64,000 nucleotides of DNA from Candidatus Binatia bacterium (GTDB lineage: Bacteria; Desulfobacterota; Binatia; HRBIN30): NCBI GenBank assembly GCA_026415395.1, contig JAOAHD010000007.1, positions 186,001-250,000 on the forward strand, written 5' to 3'. Below are positions 45,096 through 54,373 of this stretch, one piece after another. The position numbers were made by a program, and so were the translations under genes. The notes under the pieces were generated by a model. That model searched no databases. It saw only the letters and a list, made by a program, of their open reading frames with translations, and was not told where the DNA came from. Position 1 is the first letter of the stretch; the number at the start of each line of letters is the position of its first letter.

Positions 45096-48000
45096 GTGAA
45101 ACTCGGTGCACCAGAAATTTGGCTCGGTGGATGGCTGCCTGTGGGGCTGTTGTTCGGTGCGGCACTGGTGGTCGGTCAACCGGCGGTGGGCCAGAGCGCA
45201 GTTGTGGAAAGTTTTGAGTCGCTCGAAGGTTGGAGCACGCACGCTTCGCAAAATGCGCATGTGGAGTTGGCGCTCGACGAGGGCGTGAGCGGCAAGGCGT
45301 TGCGCGTGGATTTCGAGATTCAGCCGGGCGGGAGCTTTGTGATTATTCGCAAAGCCGTGCGCTTGAAGCTGCCGAAGAACTACGCCTTCAAGGTGTGGAT
45401 CCGTGGCCAAGGGCCACCCAATGACTTGCAGTTCAAACTCATCGATCCCGCGGATCGCAACGTGTGGTGGTATCGCCAGCGCCCGTGCCACTTCCCGGCA
45501 GAGTGGCGCCAACTGACGATTCGCGATGTGCGCGTGGAGTTTGCCTGGGGCGACTCTCCGGTGGCGCAGCCGAGCGAGGTAGGTTTCATCGAGTTTGCCA
45601 TTGCTGCGGGCAGTGGCGGCCGCGGCTCGTTGTGGCTGGATGAATTGACTTGGGAGCCCCGCAAGCCTCCCAAAGGGCGCGTGCCAAAGCCGCGCGTGGA
45701 GGCTTCGACTTCAGCGCCGGGCAATCCACCCGAATATGCGGCGGATACCGATCCACACACCGCCTGGCGGAGCGGCGTGCTGCAAGCGGCACAGTGGCTC
45801 CAGGTCGATTTTCAAACACCGCAGGAATACGGCGCCATTGTCATCGACTGGGACGCGCTCGACTACGCCGTCGTGTATCGCGTGTTGGCGTCCACCGATG
45901 GAGAACATTGGTGGACGTTGTTCGCGAGTGAGCATGGTAACGGTGGGCGGGACTACATTCCCACCGGCGAGGCGGAATCGCGCTGGATTCGGGTGGAGAT
46001 GGAGCGCAGCAGCCGCGGTCAGGGATACGCGATCCGCTCCTTCGCTATCAAACCGTACGAACTTGCAGCCTCGCCCAATGCCTTTTTCGCCACTCTCGCC
46101 GCCGAGGCCCCTTCGGGGTTATACCCGCGCTACTTCGTGCCCGAACAAGTCTACTGGACTTCCGTGGCGCCCCCCGAAGGAGGGCGGCAAGCGTTGCTCA
46201 GCAGCGACGGAGCGATCGAGCCGGTGGCAGGCGGCTACTCCATTGAACCCTTCGTGTACCGCAACGGTACGTTGTTGAGCTGGCGGCAGGTGCGCTCCGT
46301 TCCGGAAGTCGCCAACGCTGCGGTGCCGATTCCGCGCGTGGTTTGGGAGCACGAGTGGTTTCGCCTAGAGGTCGAGTTGGCTGCCGGCGGCGGGGGCCGT
46401 GGGCAGGCATTTTATGCGCGTTATCGCTTGGAAAGTCGCGTTGCTGACCCGGCGGAGTTTACCCTCTTTCTCGCTGTGCGGCCGTTTCAGGTGTTGCCCC
46501 CGTGGCAGAATCTCAACCTGGTCGGCGGGGTGAGTGCGATTCGCACGCTTGCGTTCGACTCGCGCACGATCTGGGTCGACCGCAAGCCCGCGATTGTGGT
46601 GCAAACGCCCGGGGCGCGCTTCGGTGCCGCGTATTTCGAAGAGGGCATGGTGACGGAGAGCTTGCTCCGCGGCACGCTGCCCTCGCACAGCGAAGTCATG
46701 GATCCGCTCGGCTATGGCTCCGGGGCGCTGGAATACAAGTTCACCTTAGCGCCGGGCGGAAGTGCGGCGGTGTATTTGGCCATGCCGTGGCGTGCGGAGG
46801 ACGTTGCCGAGTTGCGGATTGCGACCGACGGCGCCGAAGCCGCGTATCAGCGGCAGTTCGAGCAAGCCGAACACGATTGGCAGCGTGTGCTCGGGCGCGT
46901 GCAGTTCGACCTGCCCCCGACCGCGCAGGAAATCGAAGCGACGTTGCGGGCCGCCCTTGCGCACATTCTCATGCACCGCAGCGGTCCGGCCCTGCAGCCG
47001 GGCCCGCGGACGTATGCCCGCGCGTGGATTCGCGACGGCGTGACGATGGCGAGCGCCTTGTTGCAACTCGGGGTAGTGTCGGAAGCGCGTTCCTTCGCGC
47101 AGTGGTTTGCGCAATACCAACTGCCTGACGGACGAATTCCCTGCTGTGTCGATTGGCGCGGGGCCGACCCGGTTCCGGAACACGACAGCAATGGGCAGTT
47201 CCTGTTTCTCGTGGCGGAGTACTACCGCTTCACCCGAGATGTCGGATTGGTGGCCGAACTGTGGCCGCACATTCGCGCGGCGGTGGAGTGGATCGAACGA
47301 GCTAGGGCGCAACGCATGACCTCGGAATACCAAAGCGGCGACAAACGCCTGTTTTACGGCTTGCTGCCAGAATCCATCAGCCACGAGGGCTACGCGGCCC
47401 GGCCGGTGCACTCGTATTGGGACGACCTCTGGGCATTGCGCGGCATCGACGATGCGAGTCGCTTGGCGGCGGTTGTTGGAGAGAACGAGTTGGCGGCGCG
47501 CTGGGCGTTGTTGCGCGACGGGTTCCGCTCCACGCTGGTGACTTCCATGGTGGCGGTGGCTGCACGGCATAAGCTCGAGTACTTGCCTGCCTCGGTGGAA
47601 CTTGCCGACTTCGATCCCAACTCGACTGCCATCGCGCTGTATCCGGTGGACGTTGCTTCCGCTCTGCCCCGCGAACTCGTGGAGAAGACGTTCGACCGAT
47701 ACTGGCAGGTCTTTCAACAACGCGTGCAAGGGGTGGAGCCGTGGGACTCCTTCACGCCTTACGAATTGCGCAACGTACCGGCCTTTCTTCGCTTGGGCAA
47801 ACGCGAACAAGCGTGGGGGCTCTTGGAGTCGCTGCTGCGCGACCGGCGCCCTCTGGCGTGGCGACAGTGGCCAGAAATTGTGTGGCGCGATCCGCAGTGG
47901 CCACGCTTCATTGGCGACATGCCGCACGCTTGGGTGAGCGCGTTGTTCATCGAGGCAGTGCGGCATTTGTTCGCGTACGAACGCGGGAGTGATGCCGCCT

Positions 48001-48305
48001 TAGTGGTCGGTGCGGGAATCCCCCGCGACTGGGTGGAAGCGGGTGTGGGCGTGCGGCGGTTGCCGACGCACTACGGTATCCTGCACTTCCGCGCTGAGGC
48101 CGTGGATGGAGGGCACTGGAAAGTCCGCATCGGTGGCGACCTGCAAATGCCGCCGGGAAGAGTGGTGTTGCAGTTGCCGGTGCCACCGCCCCTTCGGGAA
48201 GCGCGCGTGAACGGCCGGGCAATCGCGGATCTCGATCCCAAGGAAGTCCGCATTGGTGAGCTGCCCGCCGAGGTCGATCTCGTCCTGGCGGAGGAAGGCT
48301 CGTGA
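45096..48305 (+). CDS. Exported multidomain glycosidase-like protein (discoidin + six-hairpin)
   Basis: The 1069-aa protein has a signal-type N-terminus (WLPVGLLFGAALVVGQPAVGQS). Next is a carbohydrate-binding-like beta domain (FESLEGWSTHASQN to about 190), then a discoidin/F5-8C module (about 205-320; ASTSAPGNPPEYAADTDPHTAWRSG, DYAVVYRVLASTDGEHW). A beta-sandwich of about 250 residues follows, and then an (alpha/alpha)6-barrel (about 610-990) with ARAWIRDGVTMASALLQLG and DLWALRGIDDASRLA. This is typical of glucosidase/trehalase-like clans; D in WIRDG is a plausible catalytic acid. It starts with GTG and its stop overlaps the next gene by 4 bp, so both enzymes are made together. Substrate unknown. 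Confidence 0.78.
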   Translation: MKLGAPEIWLGGWLPVGLLFGAALVVGQPAVGQSAVVESFESLEGWSTHASQNAHVELALDEGVSGKALRVDFEIQPGGSFVIIRKAVRLKLPKNYAFKVWIRGQGPPNDLQFKLIDPADRNVWWYRQRPCHFPAEWRQLTIRDVRVEFAWGDSPVAQPSEVGFIEFAIAAGSGGRGSLWLDELTWEPRKPPKGRVPKPRVEASTSAPGNPPEYAADTDPHTAWRSGVLQAAQWLQVDFQTPQEYGAIVIDWDALDYAVVYRVLASTDGEHWWTLFASEHGNGGRDYIPTGEAESRWIRVEMERSSRGQGYAIRSFAIKPYELAASPNAFFATLAAEAPSGLYPRYFVPEQVYWTSVAPPEGGRQALLSSDGAIEPVAGGYSIEPFVYRNGTLLSWRQVRSVPEVANAAVPIPRVVWEHEWFRLEVELAAGGGGRGQAFYARYRLESRVADPAEFTLFLAVRPFQVLPPWQNLNLVGGVSAIRTLAFDSRTIWVDRKPAIVVQTPGARFGAAYFEEGMVTESLLRGTLPSHSEVMDPLGYGSGALEYKFTLAPGGSAAVYLAMPWRAEDVAELRIATDGAEAAYQRQFEQAEHDWQRVLGRVQFDLPPTAQEIEATLRAALAHILMHRSGPALQPGPRTYARAWIRDGVTMASALLQLGVVSEARSFAQWFAQYQLPDGRIPCCVDWRGADPVPEHDSNGQFLFLVAEYYRFTRDVGLVAELWPHIRAAVEWIERARAQRMTSEYQSGDKRLFYGLLPESISHEGYAARPVHSYWDDLWALRGIDDASRLAAVVGENELAARWALLRDGFRSTLVTSMVAVAARHKLEYLPASVELADFDPNSTAIALYPVDVASALPRELVEKTFDRYWQVFQQRVQGVEPWDSFTPYELRNVPAFLRLGKREQAWGLLESLLRDRRPLAWRQWPEIVWRDPQWPRFIGDMPHAWVSALFIEAVRHLFAYERGSDAALVVGAGIPRDWVEAGVGVRRLPTHYGILHFRAEAVDGGHWKVRIGGDLQMPPGRVVLQLPVPPPLREARVNGRAIADLDPKEVRIGELPAEVDLVLAEEGS

Positions 48306-51300
48306 GGCGACAGACGCCTCTATCGGTGCCCTTGCAGCCAGGGGGAGCGGTGTTGTCCAACGGCCGCTTTTGGAGCTTCGTCTCCCGGCGAGGAACGGGC
48401 AGCGCGTTCTTCCAGTTCGATGAACAATGGATCCAGACCTATGGCTGGCGTCCGGACCTTCCCCAAGATCACCTCGGCTGGCTGGTGTACTTGCGCGACC
48501 GGCAGAGCGGCGCCGTGTGGTCTGCCACTCCAGCACCGCGCCCCCACCCTGAGGCGCGGTATCATTTCCAGCGGCACGCGGGGGTTGCGGCATTCGCCTG
48601 CCAAACGCCGCCGTGGCAAACACAACTGGAGGTTTGGGTGGACGGAGCGCGTCCACAGGAGCACCGGCGGCTGCGAATCAAAAATCTCTCCTCGCAGGCG
48701 CGGGCCATCGAGGTGACCACCTACCTCGAAGTTGTTCTGTTTCCCTTGGCTGCCTTCGTCGCCCACCCCGCATTTGCAAAATTGTTCGTTCAGACAGAGT
48801 GGTGCCCCGCGCACCAGTGCTTGCTGGCGCGCCGCCGCCCCCGTTCAGGCGCGGAGCGCTGGCCGCTCCTGTTTCTCGCTGCTGTGAACGGTGAGGTTGC
48901 GGAGTACGAGACCGATCGCCTGCGCTTTATCGGGCGCGGGCACACTCCGGAGGCACCGCGGGCACTTACTGAGAAGACGCCGCTTTCGTGCACCGCTGGT
49001 AACGTGCTCGATCCGATTTTTAGCCTCCGCCACGTGGTGGAGTTGGCTCCCGGCGAGGAGGGCTCCCTCGACTACGTGTGTGGTTTGACGGAGGAGGAAG
49101 CGCGCTTGCCGGAAGTGCTCGGCGGCGGCGAGCCGCCGGCTGCGCGACAGCGGCGCAAGGATGCGGAGGAGTGCCACCGTGAACTGATGCGCGGTGCCGA
49201 TTTGCAATTGCAGGAGGCGAAACGCGCAGAAGCGCTGGCTGTTGCGCTGCTGTATCGCAGCCCCGAGTTGCGCTCGGCGGTCGCGTTGCCCGGCCGCGAG
49301 CTTGCGCAGGAAGTGCGCACGAAAGTCGGTGTACGCGATGGGCGCATGGTTTTCGTTGCCGTGGGCGAAGAAGAGTGGTGGGAGCGGGTTGGTCGCTATT
49401 GGCAGCATGCCGGGCTCCCGATCGATGTGTGGGTTGCTCGGCCGGGTCTCGAACAAACGCTCGTGCGGCCTGCGAACGATCCGCAAAGAGGCGCAACCCT
49501 GAGTGCCGACGAGTTCGCGGCGTTCCTGGCGATTGCGGATGGATACTGGAGCGGAGAGGCGCGCCGCAGATGGCAGCGCCCAGGCAGGCGGGTAATACCG
49601 CAGGTGCAAGCCTCCGGAGAAAGCGCAAGTGGCGAAGGCGAAATTTCCGGCCTCGAACTGTGGAACGGGTTTGGTGGGTTTCGCGACGGCGGGCAGGAAT
49701 ACGTCGTGCCCGTTGGCGAGCGGTTTGGCCCGCCTCTGCCGTGGGTGAACGTGATCGCCAACCCAGAGTTCGGCTGTTTGGTGTCGGAGCGCGGAGCGGG
49801 GTTCACGTGGAGCTGCAATAGCCGCGAGTTCCGTCTTACAGCTTGGTCGAACGATCCGGTGACCGATCCGCCGAGCGAGTGCCTGTACCTGCGCGACGAG
49901 GACACGGGCGCATTTTGCTCGCTGTTTCCCGCACCGTGTGGTCCGGGAAGATTCGAGGTGACCCACGGGCAGGGATTCAGTCGATGGCGGACGCTGTGGG
50001 CGGGTGTGGAGTCGACGGTCACCTGCTTCGTGCCGCCGGATGAGTCGTTGCGGGTTTGGTGGATCGAGTTGGTGAATCACACAGCCGAGAGGAAGCGGCT
50101 GTCGTTGTGGGCGTACCATCAGCTCGTTTTGGGTGCTGATCCGTGGACGCAGCGCAGTACAGTTCGCACCGAGCTCGACAGCGATACGCCCATCCTCTGG
50201 GCATACAACCCGGCAATCGAATTGTTCGAGCGGCGGGCCGTGTTTGCTGCGCTGGTGAGCGACCGCGCGTGGCGCAGGCAGGTAGCGGCGGGGGACCGGC
50301 TGTGGTTCCTGGGCGCGGGCGGCTCGCTGGCCGCACCCGAGGCGCTCCAGCAGCGGACGTGGCGGAACAGTGTTGTGGGCGCGGGGCTCGACCCCGCAGC
50401 CGTGTTGGGAGGGAAATTGTGGCTTGCGCCCGGGGAACGTTGGCACGGTGCAGCCTTGCTTGGTGCGACTGACGACATGGCACAAGCGCGGCGTTGTGTG
50501 CAGGAATATCGCAGTGACGAACACGTGGGCCGTCGGTTTGCAGCCACGGTGCAGTTTTGGGACGAGCGGCTGTCCGAACTGCGTGTGGAAACGCCTTGGC
50601 CGGACCTCGACCTGCTGGTGAACCGCTGGCTGTTGTATCAGGCGACCAGTTGTCGGCTTTGGGGGCGGTCGGCCTTCTATCAATCGGGTGGCGCCTTTGG
50701 GTATCGCGACCAGTTGCAAGACGCGTGTGCTTTACTCTGGAGTCACCCGGAGGAGACGCGGGCGCAAATTCTTTTGCATGCCGCGCACCAGTTTCCGGAA
50801 GGCGATGTGTTGCACTGGTGGCATCCTCCCTGGGAGAAAGGCACGCGCACGCGGTTTTCCGACGATCTGTTATGGCTCCCGCTGGTGACCTCGTGGTACA
50901 TCGATTTTACGGGCGACGTTGGGATCTGGGACGAACGCCGCCCGTTCGTGCAGGCTCGCAGCCTGACCTCCGAGGAAGAGGAGGCTTACCTTGCGGTAAC
51001 GCGGAGTACGGAGACGGCGACGTTGTACGAGCATTGTTGCCGTGCCATCGACCGGTCGTTGACCCGCGGGCCGCATGGCTTGCCGCTTATGGGCACCGGA
51101 GATTGGAACGATGGCATGAACCGGGTGGGCCGACAGGGAAAAGGCGAAAGCGTGTGGCTCGGGTTCTTCCTTGCGGAAATTCTCGCCCGTTTTGCCCCGG
51201 TGTGCGAGGACAGGGGCGATGAAGCGCGGGCGCAGCGGTATTGGCAATACCGCCGCGGGCTGGTGGAAGCATTGGCAGCGCACGGCTGGGACGGTGCGTG

Positions 51301-52117
51301 GTATCGTCGTGCGTACTTCGACGATGGCACCCCGCTAGGCTCGGCACAGAACTCCGAGTGTCAGATAGACGCGCTCGTGCAGGCCTGGGCAGTATTGAGT
51401 GGAGTGGCTTCGCCGCACCGAGCAATGCAGGCGCTCGCGGCGGTGGAAGAAAGGCTGGTCGACCGTGAGGCGAAGATCATCCGACTTTTGGCTCCGCCGT
51501 TCGATCGCATGCCGCGGGATCCCGGCTACATCAAAGGATACCTGCCGGGCATTCGCGAAAACGGCGGACAGTACACGCATGCGGCGGTATGGGTTGTGCA
51601 GGCCTTCCTGCATGCGGGGTTGCTAGAGCGGGCGAGCGAGTTGCTGCGCTATCTCCTCCCGACGGAGCATGCGCGCGATGCTGGCCAGGTCTGCCGGTAC
51701 ATGGTGGAGCCGTACGTGGTGGCTGCGGACATTTATGGAGAGGATCCCCACCGCGGGCGCGGTGGATGGACGTGGTACACTGGCTCGGCGGGATGGCTCT
51801 ACCGCCTGATTGTGGAGACCTTCCTCGGCGTGCGACTCGAGCGCGGCCGCACGCTCGTCGTAGAACCGCGGGTTCCTGCGGCGTGGCCTGGTTTCCGAGT
51901 TCGGTGGCGGGTGCCGCTCACGGGGGAGCTGTATCACATCGAGGTCGAGAACCGGGCGGAGCTGGCGGCGTCGCCCCTCCGCGCGTGGCTCGATGGTGCC
52001 GCGCTAGAAGTGAATGGCGAGGCTGTGCGGGTGCAGCTCAAGAGTGATGCCGCAGAGCATGACCTTAAAATTGTCCGCACAGTGGAGTCGCCCGGAGAGC
52101 GGGAACGCCCGAAGTGA
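48302..52117 (+). CDS. GH94 (GT36-like) glycoside phosphorylase family protein
   Basis: The 1271-aa protein belongs to the cellobiose/cyclic beta-glucan phosphorylase family. Two beta-sandwich-like parts come first: NGRFWSFVSRRGTGSAFF at residue 20 and, again, GFRDGGQEYVV with PLPWVNVIANPEFGCL around 460-490. A long (alpha/alpha)6 domain follows: GAFGYRDQLQDACALL (about 800), EGDVLHWWHPPWEKGTRTRFSDDLLWLP, DWND at 934-937 (the acid/base Asp motif of GH94) and FDRMPRDPGYIKGYLPGIRENGGQYTHA. Doubling of the N-terminal sandwich suggests an NdvB-like C-terminal half without the glycosyltransferase. The start is GTG after GGAGGAAGG. No signal peptide. Confidence 0.88.
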   Translation: MRRQTPLSVPLQPGGAVLSNGRFWSFVSRRGTGSAFFQFDEQWIQTYGWRPDLPQDHLGWLVYLRDRQSGAVWSATPAPRPHPEARYHFQRHAGVAAFACQTPPWQTQLEVWVDGARPQEHRRLRIKNLSSQARAIEVTTYLEVVLFPLAAFVAHPAFAKLFVQTEWCPAHQCLLARRRPRSGAERWPLLFLAAVNGEVAEYETDRLRFIGRGHTPEAPRALTEKTPLSCTAGNVLDPIFSLRHVVELAPGEEGSLDYVCGLTEEEARLPEVLGGGEPPAARQRRKDAEECHRELMRGADLQLQEAKRAEALAVALLYRSPELRSAVALPGRELAQEVRTKVGVRDGRMVFVAVGEEEWWERVGRYWQHAGLPIDVWVARPGLEQTLVRPANDPQRGATLSADEFAAFLAIADGYWSGEARRRWQRPGRRVIPQVQASGESASGEGEISGLELWNGFGGFRDGGQEYVVPVGERFGPPLPWVNVIANPEFGCLVSERGAGFTWSCNSREFRLTAWSNDPVTDPPSECLYLRDEDTGAFCSLFPAPCGPGRFEVTHGQGFSRWRTLWAGVESTVTCFVPPDESLRVWWIELVNHTAERKRLSLWAYHQLVLGADPWTQRSTVRTELDSDTPILWAYNPAIELFERRAVFAALVSDRAWRRQVAAGDRLWFLGAGGSLAAPEALQQRTWRNSVVGAGLDPAAVLGGKLWLAPGERWHGAALLGATDDMAQARRCVQEYRSDEHVGRRFAATVQFWDERLSELRVETPWPDLDLLVNRWLLYQATSCRLWGRSAFYQSGGAFGYRDQLQDACALLWSHPEETRAQILLHAAHQFPEGDVLHWWHPPWEKGTRTRFSDDLLWLPLVTSWYIDFTGDVGIWDERRPFVQARSLTSEEEEAYLAVTRSTETATLYEHCCRAIDRSLTRGPHGLPLMGTGDWNDGMNRVGRQGKGESVWLGFFLAEILARFAPVCEDRGDEARAQRYWQYRRGLVEALAAHGWDGAWYRRAYFDDGTPLGSAQNSECQIDALVQAWAVLSGVASPHRAMQALAAVEERLVDREAKIIRLLAPPFDRMPRDPGYIKGYLPGIRENGGQYTHAAVWVVQAFLHAGLLERASELLRYLLPTEHARDAGQVCRYMVEPYVVAADIYGEDPHRGRGGWTWYTGSAGWLYRLIVETFLGVRLERGRTLVVEPRVPAAWPGFRVRWRVPLTGELYHIEVENRAELAASPLRAWLDGAALEVNGEAVRVQLKSDAAEHDLKIVRTVESPGERERPK

Positions 52118-52178
52118 GCGCGCAAGACTCGCCTTGCCCGGCGGAGTTCCATGGCCGGAGCTTTCGCGTCGAGTGGGG

Positions 52179-52616
52179 TCAGAGCTTGACGGACGCCGTG
52201 TGGGAAGCGGCGACGGGGCCCGTTTCGGTTGTTGCGGCTAGGTCAGCACGGTCGAAGAACTGTGCGGCCGCTTCTTCGGCAAGAGAGTGGAAGATTTGCT
52301 CGACCGCCTTGGCCGTATCGGCCAGATGCTCGCTGGCGCCTTGTTTGGCGAGGAGTTCGAGTTGAATAGTTGCATCCACCGCTTCATCGCATCCGAACAC
52401 CGCTGCGGAGCCGCGTAACGAGTGCGCGACTGCTGCGACCCGTTCGAGCTCGCCGGCTTTCAAGGCGCTGCGCAACTCTCGTAAACGGCGCGGCAAATCA
52501 ACAAGAAACAAACCAACGATTTCGCGGAGAACATTCAAGTCGCCGCCGGCAGCCGCGAGCGCGCGGCGTTTATTGAACGCTGAAAAAATGGGAGAGTTCC
52601 GGTTGTCGCTCAACAT
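52179..52616 (-). CDS. Hpt (histidine phosphotransfer) protein
   Basis: The 145-aa helical protein has the Hpt core with phosphorylatable His65 in VAAVAHSLRGSAAVFG. Before it come FLVDLPRRLRELRSALKAG and after it IQLELLAKQGASEHLADTAKAVEQIF. It shuttles phosphate between a hybrid kinase and response regulators. Its start overlaps the end of the receiver-domain gene by 7 bp, so the two are co-expressed and are likely partners. No sensor kinase lies in the window. Confidence 0.88.
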   Translation of the reverse strand: MLSDNRNSPIFSAFNKRRALAAAGGDLNVLREIVGLFLVDLPRRLRELRSALKAGELERVAAVAHSLRGSAAVFGCDEAVDATIQLELLAKQGASEHLADTAKAVEQIFHSLAEEAAAQFFDRADLAATTETGPVAASHTASVKL

Positions 52617-54190
52617 GGCTCCTCCTCAGCGCAAAACGTCTGTGCCGCGGTGATGGCCTCGCCGCCCTGTGCGGCTGTGGCCGTCGTGAGTTTGAACCCG
52701 TACGTCAACCGCGCCAGGCGCGCCGCACGGGTGAGCAGCTCGGACTTTGAAAAAGGTTTCTGGAGGCAGAGATCATCCGGTCCCAGGGTTTCCCGCAGGC
52801 GGGGATCGAGCGGATCGAGAACGGTGACCGCGAAGATCGGCACGAATGCGGTGCGCAGCGAGGCGCGGAGCCGTGCGATCACTTCGAAGCCGTCGATCCC
52901 TGGCATGACCATATCCAGAACGATCATGTGTGGCGGGTCTTGTGCGATGAACGAGAGGGCTTCTTCGCCGCTGGCTGCCAAGCTCACGCGCACGGGCAGG
53001 CTGCGGAAGGCGTTTGCCATGCAGTGGCGCACATCGGGTTGGTCGTCGACCACCAAAACATGTAGCTGGGTCGGCGGCGCGCCCACGGGTCGAGTGCGCA
53101 GGAGGGGACCCGTGGGCGCGAGGGGGGCCGCCGTGGGTGCCGCGGGCGCAGGGGTCGCGGCTGCGCCGCAGCAGGAGCAAACTGGTTGCGAAGCGTGGAA
53201 ACGCCCGCCGCAGTTGCGGCAAAGGCGCCACAGGGGCAGCTTGCAGTTCGGGCACAGAGTGGTCCGATGCAATGCTGTGGTGCGGCAGCGAGGGCAGGCG
53301 AACTCGCGGGTCTGCCCTTGCGGGAGGAAACGAGTCGGGGCAAGCGCTTCGGGCGGCTCGAGCACAAGGTAGAGGGTGCGCTGCGCAGGGTTTTCGTCGA
53401 GCTCGCAGATCCAGCGCCAAACTCGACCGGCGACGGTGAGGGTGACACCCTCCTGCCGAGAGGAGTTCAAAGCGCTGCACGCGCCAGCGAGCCAAGCACC
53501 TACCCAGCCGGGCAAGTTGAAAGCCGGTGCCCAGCCCGAGGGCGAGCGATGAAACACGGTAGTCCACCCCCGTGCGGAGACGACTGCCACCTCTGCCGCG
53601 GCATTTGCCGAGGCGTCTGCGAGGAGCAGCGTGGCCAGGCGTTTGGCCCCAGCGGAAAGGTCGCCGTGCTCGCAGGCAGGCGCTTCAGTCGGCGCGGAGT
53701 TGTTTACGGGAGATGCAGCAGAGGTGATGCGCTTCATGTACCATGCCAGGAGTCGATCGCCCTCGTACAGCCGAAGTTGTGCCGCGTGCACGTCCGCTTG
53801 GGGCGCAATCGCAACCTCCACCGGGCGGTGGGCTGCAAATTCCAAAACGTGGCGGGTTTCGCTGTCGAGCGGATGCGTGGCGGCGACCCGCAGCACACGT
53901 GCGCAGGCCGCGAGCGGAACGCAGCCGTAGCGGTGTGCTAGTTCAACTTTGAGATGCTGTGCGAGCTGCGGGTCGACCGTGATGTCGCACGAGTCGACGT
54001 ACGGCATCCGTGCAAGGCGCGCCAGGCTCGCGGCCACCTCCTCTTCCGTTGACTGCGCAAGCAGCCCGAGGGCGGTGGGCACACGAGGCTCGCCGACTGT
54101 GCGACTGTTCGCGGGCGAGAGGACGGAAGCGTTGCCTCTCACCTGCTGGTCTGCCTCGAGTGCCTTTGGCTGTACGCGACTGCCTGCCAC
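52610..54190 (-). CDS. Unusual response regulator with MshEN-like domain and zinc ribbons
   Basis: The protein is about 526 aa. A GspE/MshE N-terminal-like domain is at about 40-140 (LARLARMPYVDSCDITVD, RYGCVPLAACARVLRVAATHPLD, VEVAIAPQADV), where MshEN can bind c-di-GMP. A variable middle region follows. Two zinc-ribbon units are near 310-350 (CPRCRTTALHRTTLCPNC, CRNCGGRFHASQPVCSCC). A C-terminal receiver domain has VVDDQPD, phosphoacceptor D426 in VLDMVMPG and Lys478 in LQKPFSK. There is no output domain of known type. GTG 54190 is preferred to TTG 54220 because AAGGAG lies 9 nt before it. Confidence 0.82.
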   Translation of the reverse strand: MAGSRVQPKALEADQQVRGNASVLSPANSRTVGEPRVPTALGLLAQSTEEEVAASLARLARMPYVDSCDITVDPQLAQHLKVELAHRYGCVPLAACARVLRVAATHPLDSETRHVLEFAAHRPVEVAIAPQADVHAAQLRLYEGDRLLAWYMKRITSAASPVNNSAPTEAPACEHGDLSAGAKRLATLLLADASANAAAEVAVVSARGWTTVFHRSPSGWAPAFNLPGWVGAWLAGACSALNSSRQEGVTLTVAGRVWRWICELDENPAQRTLYLVLEPPEALAPTRFLPQGQTREFACPRCRTTALHRTTLCPNCKLPLWRLCRNCGGRFHASQPVCSCCGAAATPAPAAPTAAPLAPTGPLLRTRPVGAPPTQLHVLVVDDQPDVRHCMANAFRSLPVRVSLAASGEEALSFIAQDPPHMIVLDMVMPGIDGFEVIARLRASLRTAFVPIFAVTVLDPLDPRLRETLGPDDLCLQKPFSKSELLTRAARLARLTYGFKLTTATAAQGGEAITAAQTFCAEEEPC

Positions 54191-54373
54191 GCGACTGATC
54201 TCCTTGCGCCGAATAGGCAACCAATAGTTGTGCCATGCGTAGCCCGGTTCGCTGTGAACTTTTTCGCCGCGCTCAGGCGAGTCGGCTGGTTGCGTTGGGT
54301 GGCAACGGCTCGTTGTTATCCGTATGAGCGTCGTATTCCCGACACTTAGCCGGGTGCGAACAGGAGAGAGGAA

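Noticed and set aside
48845-50719. 624-codon open frame antisense to the GH94 gene
   Set aside because: Same reasoning: strand opposite to a well-supported gene, Arg/Pro-rich, no ribosome site.
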